A stretch of 64,000 nt of DNA from Mucilaginibacter agri (GTDB lineage: Bacteria > Bacteroidota > Bacteroidia > Sphingobacteriales > Sphingobacteriaceae). A model generated the notes under the pieces. The model did no database searches. It was not told the DNA's origin and saw nothing but the letters and a program-made list of their open reading frames with translations. Shown piece by piece: positions 51,925 to 60,494 of the stretch. Location of the stretch: positions 1-64,000 of the forward strand of contig NZ_WWEO01000041.1 of the NCBI RefSeq assembly GCF_009928685.1, written 5' to 3'. Numbering within the stretch: position 1 is the first letter of the stretch; each line of letters begins with the position of its first letter. The position numbers and the translations under genes are program-made.

Positions 51925-52057
51925 AATATTTTTAGCGATACTGGTACTAATCTCTGTTACAGCATCCTCATGCGGGCTATTCCACAAAAGCTGTAACTGT
52001 CCGCACTTTAGCAAGGTTACACCCTTTGTTAAATCTAAGGCTTCCGTACCTGCGTAA
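51911..52057 (+). CDS. Small 48-residue lipoprotein
   Basis: Reads through an ATG inside the last codons of the vanZ-like gene, overlapping it by 14 bases in another frame. A hydrophobic segment ends in the lipobox TASSC (acylated C21). The mature part of only 28 residues carries KSCNCPHF, giving two cysteines with a CxC arrangement. Bacteroidota contain similar tiny lipoproteins; a function is not known. The overlap and the clear signal peptide favour a real gene. Confidence 0.62.
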   Translation: MQKHKIFLAILVLISVTASSCGLFHKSCNCPHFSKVTPFVKSKASVPA

Positions 52058-52135
52058 ATTATTAGCGGCCCATCCCGATTAGTTTTGTGATGAAGAAGTA
52101 ATTTTTTGGAAACGAACAGAAATGCCGGGTACTAA

Positions 52136-52168
52136 TTTGGATTTAATTTAAATAAGGGATACATTTGT
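52136..52168 (+). promoter_or_regulatory. Candidate feoAB promoter, TTTG-N20-TACATTTGT
   Basis: The -33 TTTG at 52136-52139 and the -7 TACATTTG at 52160-52167 are 20 bases apart, the best full match in the window. The start codon is at 52190. No Fur-box-like dyad was found by eye. Confidence 0.65.
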
Positions 52169-52189
52169 CGCATTATCAAATAAAAAAAG

Positions 52190-52405
52190 ATGAAGCTTTC
52201 GCAACTTAAAGTAGGTGGTAAAGGGATTGTAAAGGAGTTTACAGACCTAGAAATGTCGATTAAGTTGATGGAAATGGGCTGTTTACCTGGCGAAGAGATA
52301 AGTGTTGAAAGAGTTGCCCCCCTTGGCGACCCAATTGCTATCAATGTATCCGGATATCAGTTAAGTTTACGTAAACGCGAAGCTTCAACTATCATATTAC
52401 TGTAG
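52190..52405 (+). CDS. feoA: Ferrous iron transport protein FeoA
   Basis: 71 residues. An SH3-like FeoA domain: MKLSQLKVGGKGIVKEF start, KLMEMGCLPGEEI and IAINVSGYQLSLRKREA. It binds or modulates FeoB. Eight bases separate its stop from the feoB start; transcribed from the promoter at 52136. Confidence 0.93.
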   Translation: MKLSQLKVGGKGIVKEFTDLEMSIKLMEMGCLPGEEISVERVAPLGDPIAINVSGYQLSLRKREASTIILL

Positions 52406-52412
52406 TTGGAAG

Positions 52413-54527
52413 TTGAAAGCAGATATTAGAGTTGCACTTGTAGGAAATCCCAACACCGGTAAATCAACACTTTTCAATGCTTTAACCGGTTTAAATCAAA
52501 AAATCGGAAATTTTCCGGGGGTTACGGTAGATAAAAAAACGGGCTACAGCGAGCTGCCCGATGGCCGTAATGCCGAGATAATAGATCTTCCCGGCACGTA
52601 TAGCCTCTACCCCAAAAGCCGCGACGAATCCATTGTATTTTCTGTATTAGCTGATCGAAAAAGCACCCATACGCCCGATTTAGTGGTGGTAATTTTGGAT
52701 GCGTCCAACCTTAAGCGGAACCTTTTACTTTATACGCAGGTTGCCGACCTGAAAATCCCTGTAATAGTTGCCCTCAACATGATGGACCTTGCCAAAAGCA
52801 ACGGTATTTCCATTGATATTGATGCATTCGCAAAAAAATTGGGTGTACACGTAGTACCAATCTGCGCACGCAAGCTAGAGGGCATAGATAAGCTGAAACA
52901 GGCTATTTCTTACGCCAACAAATTGGCGCTGCAACAAAATACCATTGATGTAGAAGCTATAGCCCCACAGCTGATTGCACAGATAGGCGAAGAAATGCAG
53001 GTAGAGAATCCCTATTTTGCTTTGCAGTTGGCTCATCAGCACGAGCACCTTTCTTTCCTTTCTATTCCTGAAAGTGACCGGATAGAGGAGCTGGAGCAAG
53101 TACACGCTTTTCACTCGCAAAAAGCGCAGGCTACCGAAACCATAGCCCGCTATAATTATATTAACGATCTGCTTTACGACACCGTGCATAAAGCGGAAAG
53201 CGCCGGAGGCGAAACCTGGAGCAACCGGATTGATAAAGTATTAACCCACCGGGTATTTGGCTTTATTATCTTCTTTGCTATCCTGATGTTCATTTTCCAG
53301 GCTATTTTTGCCTGGTCGGCCTACCCGATGGACCTGATCTCGAACCTGTTTGTTTGGGTAGAGCAACTGGTGCATGATTATATGCCTGCTGGCCCGCTCA
53401 CTAACTTACTGTCAGACGGCGTATTGGCTGGATTAAGTGGTGTAATGGTATTTATCCCTCAAATTGCCATTCTGTTTGCCTTTATTTCCATTTTAGAAGA
53501 TACCGGCTATATGGCCCGCGTTACCTTTATGATGGATAAACTGATGCGTAAGGTTGGCCTTAACGGAAAATCAGTAGTACCGCTCATAGGTGGCTTTGCC
53601 TGTGCTGTGCCATCTATTATGAGTACCCGCACCATCGAGAACTGGAAAGATCGCATGATTACCATTATGGTTACGCCGCTGGTTACTTGTTCAGCACGTT
53701 TACCTATCTATACGCTATTAATCGCCCTGGTGGTGCCCAATAAAAACGTGTGGTGGATATTTAACATGCAGGGCCTGGCTTTAACTGCCATGTATGTTTT
53801 AAGCCTGGTATCGGCTGTGGTGGTAGCCTTTGTAATGAAGTTTATACTTAAAGGCCGCGAGCGCGGTTACTTTATTATGGAGTTGCCTGTTTACCGCATG
53901 CCACGCTGGAACAACGTGTTGCTTACCATGTACGATCGTTCTAAAGCCTTCGTGGTGCAAGCCGGTAAGGTTATTATTGCTGTATCGGTAATTTTATGGG
54001 TACTGGCATCATACGGACCCGGTAACCGTTTCGAACGTATCGAACAAAAATATAGTCAGCCCCAATACACTAAAACTGTTCCCGAAGCCGATCTTAAACG
54101 TATGGTTGCTTCCGAAAAATTGGAGAACTCGTACGCCGGTGTTTTAGGCCATGTTATGGAGCCCGCTATTAAGCCCTTAGGCTTCGACTGGAAGATAGGT
54201 ATAGCGCTCATTACATCTTTCGCTGCACGCGAAGTATTTGTGGGCACAATGGCCACTATTTACAGCGTAGATGGCGATGCAGATAATATTCAATCTGTAC
54301 AACAGAAAATGGGCAATGCTAAAAATCCGCAAACAGGGCAGCCTGTATTTACCTTCGCGGTGGCATTTTCGCTCATGATGTTTTATGCCTTTGCCATGCA
54401 ATGCGCAAGTACCGTGGCAACCGTATATCGCGAAACCAAAGACTGGCGCTGGCCGGCCGCCCAGTTTGCTTATATGACGGTGCTGGCTTATACCATTAGT
54501 TTTATTACTTATCAATTGCTGAAGTAA
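52413..54527 (+). CDS. feoB: Ferrous iron transporter FeoB
   Basis: 704 residues. An N-terminal G domain with G1 GNPNTGKSTLFN (11-22), G3 DLPGTYSLYP and G4 NMMD, followed by a helical spacer and the membrane region with the two Gate motifs and C-terminal FeoB_C region (about ten helices). The TTG at 52413 is the start: no in-frame ATG precedes the G1 motif by a plausible distance, and the codon lies 8 bases behind feoA. It takes up Fe2+ across the inner membrane using GTP-driven gating. Confidence 0.95.
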   Translation: MKADIRVALVGNPNTGKSTLFNALTGLNQKIGNFPGVTVDKKTGYSELPDGRNAEIIDLPGTYSLYPKSRDESIVFSVLADRKSTHTPDLVVVILDASNLKRNLLLYTQVADLKIPVIVALNMMDLAKSNGISIDIDAFAKKLGVHVVPICARKLEGIDKLKQAISYANKLALQQNTIDVEAIAPQLIAQIGEEMQVENPYFALQLAHQHEHLSFLSIPESDRIEELEQVHAFHSQKAQATETIARYNYINDLLYDTVHKAESAGGETWSNRIDKVLTHRVFGFIIFFAILMFIFQAIFAWSAYPMDLISNLFVWVEQLVHDYMPAGPLTNLLSDGVLAGLSGVMVFIPQIAILFAFISILEDTGYMARVTFMMDKLMRKVGLNGKSVVPLIGGFACAVPSIMSTRTIENWKDRMITIMVTPLVTCSARLPIYTLLIALVVPNKNVWWIFNMQGLALTAMYVLSLVSAVVVAFVMKFILKGRERGYFIMELPVYRMPRWNNVLLTMYDRSKAFVVQAGKVIIAVSVILWVLASYGPGNRFERIEQKYSQPQYTKTVPEADLKRMVASEKLENSYAGVLGHVMEPAIKPLGFDWKIGIALITSFAAREVFVGTMATIYSVDGDADNIQSVQQKMGNAKNPQTGQPVFTFAVAFSLMMFYAFAMQCASTVATVYRETKDWRWPAAQFAYMTVLAYTISFITYQLLK

Positions 54528-54542
54528 ACTTTACACGGCTAT

Positions 54543-55679
54543 CTATTGTGAGTTGGCAGTAAGGTTAAATACTGTTGAATTATCCGCGTTACTATTATTT
54601 TTATCAATTTTCTTTAGATCAAACTTAATTGCGTTTAGTAAAAATTCCGCAAATTCATCTTTAGCCCCAGTACCATCTGGGGTATTTAATTTCCTATTTA
54701 TCGAACCTGTAAATAAATCAACTACTTGAATGTACAAGTTTTTAGCTGAAGAAACTGCGATGAAATCGCCCACGTACAGACCTTCTATTTTTTGGCTATT
54801 TATGCGTTCCTTAATATTTTCTATTTTTAGTTGATCGCTTCCGGATTCATCTTCATCAATCCATGCCTGCAACAATCTCGGCAATGGCCCTCTTCCACTT
54901 TCATTTTCATCATTTACACCCTTAATTAGTAAATGATTGGTAAGATGAAGAATAGCTGAATTAACATCAGATAGTCCTTTATTTTTAAGAACTATTATCT
55001 TGAAACTAACTTCCGGAAACAAGGCTAAAAATTTGATGAAAAATTCCTTATAAATATTAACTCTATTAGACTTAATATCTTTAAAATGAAATTCATAATT
55101 TAAATTCTGATCTTTAACCCATTTTGTTAATTGATAACGTGCTTCTTCCTTAAAACGTTTCAACACCCACATTGAGCCTACAGAAAGAAATTCTTGAGTT
55201 TTTCCGGTTTCATCAATATAAACCGAATAGGTGGCAAGTCCTTTAGGTTTATCAGAAATAGCATCTTGTCGATTTTTCTCTTCCAAAACTCCTCTATACT
55301 TCCTAACTTTTTCATCAGCCTGAAACATCTTATATTCATTTTGAATTTTCGCCCGTATTCGCGAAAGAGAACTTAGCTTAGTCAGTTTAAATAAGTTTTC
55401 TTTTGTAATATCAGTTCCATTAAAGTTATCCGATTCGAAATTTCCCCAATATGCCCAAGCCAGTTCTATATCAGAGTTCCGGGCATCTATTGAATTGTTT
55501 AAAATTGATGCAACCTTGTCTTTAATATTTTCAATGTTACCGCTGGCTATATTATTGCTTAGCACCTTCTTCTCTTCTTCGATTCTTTGCAACTTGGCTA
55601 ATTGCTTTTCATTTAATTCGTCTTGATGTGAATTCTCGTCGAAACTGTTTAATTCTTCATTTAAGTTTGGAGTTTCCAT
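54543..55679 (-). CDS. DUF3800 domain protein with coiled-coil N-terminus
   Basis: 378 residues from the ATG at 55679; a TTG upstream is less likely. The first 120 residues are charged and coiled-coil-like (Glu/Lys/Asn-rich). The DUF3800 domain follows with YSVYIDETG (YIDESG motif), a lysine/aspartate stretch FHFKDIKSN, a DED segment in the middle, and VVDLFTG near the end. The acidic pattern suggests an RNase H-like nuclease fold. DUF3800 genes occur often in phage and defence contexts. Much more AT-rich than feoB, convergent with it, indicating acquisition. Confidence 0.75.
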   Translation of the reverse strand: METPNLNEELNSFDENSHQDELNEKQLAKLQRIEEEKKVLSNNIASGNIENIKDKVASILNNSIDARNSDIELAWAYWGNFESDNFNGTDITKENLFKLTKLSSLSRIRAKIQNEYKMFQADEKVRKYRGVLEEKNRQDAISDKPKGLATYSVYIDETGKTQEFLSVGSMWVLKRFKEEARYQLTKWVKDQNLNYEFHFKDIKSNRVNIYKEFFIKFLALFPEVSFKIIVLKNKGLSDVNSAILHLTNHLLIKGVNDENESGRGPLPRLLQAWIDEDESGSDQLKIENIKERINSQKIEGLYVGDFIAVSSAKNLYIQVVDLFTGSINRKLNTPDGTGAKDEFAEFLLNAIKFDLKKIDKNNSNADNSTVFNLTANSQ

Positions 55680-55816
55680 TTTATTAAGGTTAGGTTTATT
55701 ATTGATAATCAATTACATAAATATATACATAAGATACTTTCTTTAGATAAAATCGCTCCAAACTTTAACCGAGAGTAAATTAAATTAAGACTATAGCAGG
55801 CTGATTTTCTTTTCTT

Positions 55817-55825
55817 TATCTTTGT
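55817..55825 (+). promoter_or_regulatory. Candidate sprT-like promoter, -7 element TATCTTTGT
   Basis: Exact TAnnTTTG match 13 bases before the TTG start at 55839. Confidence 0.55.
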
Positions 55826-55838
55826 ATAGAGGTCCCCG

Positions 55839-56450
55839 TTGGAGAAAGTAAAAGTTTTAGAAAGATACATGCCACCTGCTGCAGCCCCGCTGATAGGCCG
55901 TTGGATTGATTATTTTAAGTGCGAGTTTAAGATCTCTCGCAACCGCAATACCAAATTTGGCGATTACCGCCCGCCTCATGCAGGCAAAGGCCATCGTATA
56001 TCGGTTAACTATGATCTTAATCCCTACGCATTCCTGGTGACTACCGTACACGAGTTTGCACACCTGCATACCTGGAACGAGCACAAGCATAAAGCCAAAC
56101 CACATGGTACTGAATGGAAGCAGAACTTTAAACGGATGATGCAACCATTTTTCGATCAGCAGGTATTCCCGGCCGATGTACAGAAGGCTATTACTAATTA
56201 TTTAAATAATCCGGCCGCATCCAGCTGTTCGGATTTAAATCTGTACCGCTCCCTCCGCCAGTACGACGCTCCAAAAGAGGATATGCTGACCGTAGAGAAA
56301 CTCCCGGCCAATGCTGTTTTCAAAATTAAAGACGGCCGCGTTTTTCGCAAGGGCGAGCAGCTACGCAAGCGTTTTAAATGCGTTGAAGTGAGCACGAAAA
56401 GGGTTTATTTATTTAGTCCCGTTGCGGAGGTGGAAGTGTTAGAAGCTTGA
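55839..56450 (+). CDS. SprT-like zinc metalloprotease
   Basis: 203 residues read from a TTG start (an ATG ten codons in is the alternative). The zinc motif HEFAH (H71, E72, H75) with a further HGTEW histidine (H89) matches the SprT/Spartan fold. The preceding strand GHRISVNYDLNPYAFL is typical. A basic C-terminus follows. In eukaryotes this fold removes DNA-protein crosslinks; bacterial SprT roles are not well established. No DNA-binding zinc ribbon is evident at the C-terminus. Confidence 0.82.
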   Translation: MEKVKVLERYMPPAAAPLIGRWIDYFKCEFKISRNRNTKFGDYRPPHAGKGHRISVNYDLNPYAFLVTTVHEFAHLHTWNEHKHKAKPHGTEWKQNFKRMMQPFFDQQVFPADVQKAITNYLNNPAASSCSDLNLYRSLRQYDAPKEDMLTVEKLPANAVFKIKDGRVFRKGEQLRKRFKCVEVSTKRVYLFSPVAEVEVLEA

Positions 56451-57065
56451 TTTAGAATTTTCGCTATTGCAAGTGATAGCGTGGACAATCGACCGAAGGG
56501 CGCTCATTAATACCGATGAAAAAAACACGTCATTAATAATCTCGTCACGTACAGAGGCTTCCATTTCGTACAATCTATTTTTCATTAGGAAGGGTAGAGT
56601 GATTTTTGATTCGTCAGTGGATGTACTTTTTCTTTTCTCTCAAAAGAAAAAGTACCAAAAAGAAAAGTCGCAGCCGGGCTCTGTTGCTATGAACTTACAG
56701 TGGTTGGGCACTGCCTGTGGTTGCCGCAACATTGCCAATGCTGCACGAGGAGAGGTTATGTTAAGATAGGAGTTGGTTCGGCTCGATGAAAAGAGTCTAA
56801 CCCCTGCGCGCGGTGGCCCAGACGCAAAAGCGGGGTCGAGGGTTGGATTTGTGCGGTGGAGCTTTTTTACGTCTTCATCTTTTGGTTACTTTTGGATCAA
56901 GCCAAAAGTAACAGCCCAACCCGCGGCGATTGAGCGGGACTGACTTAAATTACAGCACAAACAAATGATCTGGGTGATTACGTTCATTAAAGCACAGTCT
57001 CTGTCGGTCGGGGATTGCTTCGTTCCTCGCCATGACGTAGTTTTTTAAAACAAATTGCATATTTT
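56451..57065. other. Gene-free 615-base interval with hairpin-bounded element
   Basis: The longest empty interval in the window. A 100-codon frame at 56467 lacks any domain, signal or sensible composition and I reject it. The interval holds the element at 56623-56912 described separately. The rest (56451-56600 and 56950-57065) shows nothing I can assign. Confidence 0.75.
56623..56912. repeat. 290-bp element bounded by perfect hairpins
   Basis: Left hairpin: 14-bp perfect arms GTACTTTTTCTTTT (56623-56636) and its complement (56642-56655) around CTCTC. Right hairpin: 11-bp perfect arms GTTACTTTTGG (56885-56895) and complement (56902-56912) around ATCAAG. Both ends share the TACTTTT core. The middle is GC-rich and non-coding. 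Confidence 0.65.
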
Positions 57066-59042
57066 CTAATATCTCAATAACCTCTCGATTGCCTCTTCCA
57101 ATTGTGCATTAGCTAAGAACTGCTTTTCTAAGCCTGCATCCATAGGCACGGCTGTATCCAGGCTGGCGCAGCGCATAATGGGGGCATCTAAATAGCGGAA
57201 GCAATGTTCGGTGAGAGTAGCGGAAATCTCTGCGCCGAAGCCGCAGGTAAGCGTATCTTCGTGAAGTATTAAAGCTCTACTGGTTTTTTGAACCGAGGCT
57301 ATACATGCTTGCTTGTCCCAGGGCTGCAGGCTGCGGAGGTCGATAATCTCTACAGAAACTTCGGGATGTTTATTAGCTTGTTCGATAGCCCAATGCACAC
57401 CCATCCCATAGGTAATGATGGTTGCATCCTTACCTTCGCGCACGGTTTTCGCTTTGCCTATTTCTACATAGTAATCGCCATCGGGCACGGCGTCTGTTAA
57501 AGTGCGGTACAAGTATTTATGTTCAAAATACATTACCGGGTTCGGGTCGTCAATGGCGGCCATTAACAGCCCTTTGGCGTCAGCAGGTGTTGCCGGATAA
57601 ACTACTTTTAGTCCGGGTGTTTTAGTAAACCAGGCCTCATTGCTTTGCGAATGAAATGGTCCGGCTCCTGTACCTGCTCCGGCGGGCATGCGGATTACCA
57701 CATCGGCATTTTGCCCCCAGCGGTAGTACGATTTGGCAAGGTTATTTACAATCTGATTAAAGCCCACGCTTACAAAATCGGCAAACTGCATTTCTATTAC
57801 CGATTTATAACCGTTGATGGCTAAACCCAACCCGGCTCCTAAAATGGCCGATTCACACAGCGGGGTATTACGCACTCGTTCTTTACCAAACTCTTTCATA
57901 AAGCCATCGGTAATTTTAAATACGCCGCCGTAGTCGGCAATATCCTGCCCCATCAGCACCAGGTTAGGAAAGTTTTGCATCGATAACCGCAGCGCATCGC
58001 CAATGGCATCCATGTAGCGCCTTGGTGTGCTCGAGCCTTCGCTTATATTTGTGGCTGGCGTGTGGGCTTTATACATGTCTGCCAGTTCGATATCAACGTC
58101 TGGTATTATATCGGGCTCCTGCATGGCCTTTTCTACCTCAGCCTCAATCTTGGGCACAAAATCATTAAAGGTATAGCTCACCCACTTGGGTTCTAATATA
58201 TTTTGGCTTATGAGGTATTTCTCATAGCTGGTTACCGGGTCTTTTGCCCGCCAGCTGTCCAACAAATGCTGCGGAACATATTTTGTTCCCGAGGCCTCCT
58301 CGTGTCCGCGGCGACGGAAAGTGAGGCACTCAATCAATACCGGTCGGGGATTTTGCCGGATGCTTGTAGCCAGCTCGTTGATGGTGTGATAAACTTCGAG
58401 CAGGTTATTGCCATCTATCTGCCGGCCTTCAATACCGTAGCCTTTAGCACGGTCTACCAGGTTTTCGCATTTGTATTGCTCATTGGTAGTGGTAGATAAG
58501 GCATACCCATTATTCTCTATCAAAAATATAACCGGTAGGTTCCAAACAGCAGCTACATTAATGGCCTCGTGAAAATCGCCTTCACTGGTAGCGCCCTCGC
58601 CTGTGAAAACCAAGGTAGCTTTCTTTTTACCGGCCAATACATCGGCCAAGGCAATACCCGTAGCCACAGCCATTTGCGGACCGAGGTGCGATATCATGCC
58701 CACAATTTTATAATGATGTGTGCCGAAATGGAAAGAGCGGTCGCGGCCTTTAGTAAAGCCTGCTGCTTTGCCCTGCCATTGCGCCATCAGGTTAAATAAA
58801 GGTATATTGCGGGCGGTAAATACACCAAGGTTACGGTGCATAGGCAATATAAACTCGTCGGGTTGCATGGCTAAAGTGCTGCCTACAGCAATTGCTTCTT
58901 GCCCTATACCCGAAAACCATTTACCAATGCGGCCTTGCCGTAACAAAACCAGCATCTTTTCTTCTATAAGCCTTGGCCACACAATTGCTTTGTAAAAGTT
59001 CAGCAAAGTGTCATGACTTAGGTCTTTACGGTCGAAATCCAT
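57066..59042 (-). CDS. 2-oxoacid dehydrogenase E1, fused alpha and beta subunits
   Basis: 658 residues. The alpha part (about 1-330) has the thiamine-diphosphate motif from GEGATSEGDF (148-157) to IENNGYAL (175-182). The beta part (about 345-658) starts PRRYMDAIGDALRLSMQ and holds the conserved GLAINGYKSVIEMQFADF. In most organisms these are two genes. Length and residues fit branched-chain or pyruvate dehydrogenase E1; the sequence alone does not decide which. E2 and E3 genes are not adjacent. Divergent from the secreted protein at 59101. Confidence 0.9.
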   Translation of the reverse strand: MDFDRKDLSHDTLLNFYKAIVWPRLIEEKMLVLLRQGRIGKWFSGIGQEAIAVGSTLAMQPDEFILPMHRNLGVFTARNIPLFNLMAQWQGKAAGFTKGRDRSFHFGTHHYKIVGMISHLGPQMAVATGIALADVLAGKKKATLVFTGEGATSEGDFHEAINVAAVWNLPVIFLIENNGYALSTTTNEQYKCENLVDRAKGYGIEGRQIDGNNLLEVYHTINELATSIRQNPRPVLIECLTFRRRGHEEASGTKYVPQHLLDSWRAKDPVTSYEKYLISQNILEPKWVSYTFNDFVPKIEAEVEKAMQEPDIIPDVDIELADMYKAHTPATNISEGSSTPRRYMDAIGDALRLSMQNFPNLVLMGQDIADYGGVFKITDGFMKEFGKERVRNTPLCESAILGAGLGLAINGYKSVIEMQFADFVSVGFNQIVNNLAKSYYRWGQNADVVIRMPAGAGTGAGPFHSQSNEAWFTKTPGLKVVYPATPADAKGLLMAAIDDPNPVMYFEHKYLYRTLTDAVPDGDYYVEIGKAKTVREGKDATIITYGMGVHWAIEQANKHPEVSVEIIDLRSLQPWDKQACIASVQKTSRALILHEDTLTCGFGAEISATLTEHCFRYLDAPIMRCASLDTAVPMDAGLEKQFLANAQLEEAIERLLRY

Positions 59043-59073
59043 AGAGCTAAACTAATGAAATTTTAAAACTTTG

Positions 59074-59082
59074 TATGTTTGC
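59074..59082 (+). promoter_or_regulatory. Candidate -7 element TATGTTTGC
   Basis: Exact TAnnTTTG match 18 bases before the ATG at 59101. It lies inside a longer open frame beginning at a TTG (59071), arguing against that start. Confidence 0.55.
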
Positions 59083-59100
59083 CCAATTATCCTTCTAAAT

Positions 59101-59940
59101 ATGAAAAACGTTCTACTTACATTAATATTTTTAACCTTCGCTGCCGGAGCTGCTCACAGTCAATTTTTATTGCCCGAAGATTTTTTTCCTCACAAAGGCG
59201 ATAACCTCAATCTGCATTTACTAAGCGGCGAAAGTTTCGGAAAGGGACAGGAGCAAAAGTTCGATCCAAAGAGAACGGCTAAAGTACTGTTGCTGGACGG
59301 CGGAAAACCAAATGATTTGACCAGCCTGATTAAGCTAGGCGAAGTATCCACTGTAAATGCCAAGCTGGAGAGTGCCGGCGTGGCTATGTTAGCTGTTGTT
59401 GAGCAAAGCGCTGACGATATTGACCGTAAAGAATTTATAAACTACCTAACCAACGCCGGGCAAGACAAAGCAGTTGACGGCTTGAAACAGTTTCAACAAA
59501 GCTTCAGATTAAAAAGCACCAATATCTTAAAAACACTGGTAGCCGTAGAAAAAAATGGTGGTGGCGTACAGGAGAAACCTCTAAAAGAAGATTACGAAAT
59601 TATCCTGAAGCAAAATCCTTACAAAGGTAGCTATGGCGACGATGTTACCGGGGTATTGCTGTTTAAAGGAGAACCTATCAAATCGGAAAAAGTAACACTG
59701 ATTATCCGTAGCCCGCGCGGTGTTGAGTTTCCGCAGCTTTTGGCTACCGACGAAAAAGGACTATTTTATTTTAAACTTAGCCGCGAAGGCACTTACATGT
59801 TACAATCGCTGCATATGGAGCCTGCTAAAGATCAAACGCTTGATTTTGAGAGCTGGCAAACATCATTCACTTTTGCGTTTAGCAGCAACAATACTATGCC
59901 GAATACTTATAAAGAGTTTGGCCTGGGCAATATGCACTAG
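59101..59940 (+). CDS. Secreted hypothetical protein
   Basis: 279 residues with a signal peptide MKNVLLTLIFLTFAAGAAHS then Q. The mature N-terminal half is mixed alpha/beta (KVLLLDGGKPNDLTSLIKLG). The C-terminal half looks like a beta-sandwich (LFKGEPIKSEKVTLIIRSPR, GLFYFKLSREGTY), similar in style to carboxypeptidase-regulatory folds. No family assigned. Its TAG stop shares the palindrome CTAG with the stop of the convergent dihydrofolate-reductase-like gene. Confidence 0.65.
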   Translation: MKNVLLTLIFLTFAAGAAHSQFLLPEDFFPHKGDNLNLHLLSGESFGKGQEQKFDPKRTAKVLLLDGGKPNDLTSLIKLGEVSTVNAKLESAGVAMLAVVEQSADDIDRKEFINYLTNAGQDKAVDGLKQFQQSFRLKSTNILKTLVAVEKNGGGVQEKPLKEDYEIILKQNPYKGSYGDDVTGVLLFKGEPIKSEKVTLIIRSPRGVEFPQLLATDEKGLFYFKLSREGTYMLQSLHMEPAKDQTLDFESWQTSFTFAFSSNNTMPNTYKEFGLGNMH

Positions 59941-60494
59941 TAGCCTACTCCGGCTATTTGATCAAGATCGAATTTGGGAAGTATCTGGTACCTTAATTGC
60001 ACCAGGCCGCTCGAATAGGGTATTGTTTCAATCAGTTGCAGATCGGTGCGTTCTGTAATAGATTGGAACAATGCTTTACCACCTCCCAATATAGTTGGAT
60101 GTACAGAAAGTAAAAACTCATCTATCAATCTGTTCTCCATAAAGCTACTTACCAGGGCGGCACCGCCGAAGAGCCAGATGTTTTTACCATCGAGATTTTT
60201 GATAGCCTTCACATCTCCAACGAAACTAGCATTTGAGATAATTTCTATGTTATCGTGCTGCACTTCGGCCAGCGTATCCGAAAACACATACATTTTGTTG
60301 GCGTTGAAGTGGTTGATGTCGCCGGTAGAGCTGATGAGCTCATAACTTTTGCGCCCTAAAAACAACGTGTCTATATCACCGAAAAATTCGGTTAGCCCAT
60401 AATCCTGATCCATCAGGCACCAATCGTACTCGCCATTTGGGCCTTCAATAAAACCATCCAGGCTTACAGCCAGGTTCAAGATCACTTTACGCAT
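59937..60494 (-). CDS. Dihydrofolate-reductase-like (RibD C-terminal) protein
   Basis: 185 residues of the RibD_C superfamily. The start MRKVILNLAVSLDGFIEGPN is the conserved DG segment, FLGRKSYELI and WLFGGAALVSSFMENRLIDE form the NADPH-binding face, and TILGGGKALF follows. This branch is widespread, and the substrate is usually not known; it is unlikely to be the main FolA. Its ATG shares one base with the lutB TAA (TAATG). Confidence 0.87.
   Translation of the reverse strand: MRKVILNLAVSLDGFIEGPNGEYDWCLMDQDYGLTEFFGDIDTLFLGRKSYELISSTGDINHFNANKMYVFSDTLAEVQHDNIEIISNASFVGDVKAIKNLDGKNIWLFGGAALVSSFMENRLIDEFLLSVHPTILGGGKALFQSITERTDLQLIETIPYSSGLVQLRYQILPKFDLDQIAGVGY

Noticed and set aside
56467..56769. 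100-codon plus-strand open frame behind the sprT-like gene
   Set aside because: Runs through the left hairpin of the 290-base element, has no domain, signal peptide or plausible composition, and no promoter in front.
59071..59100. TTG-started extension of the secreted protein at 59101
   Set aside because: The extension lies over the TATGTTTGC promoter element and hides the signal peptide start.
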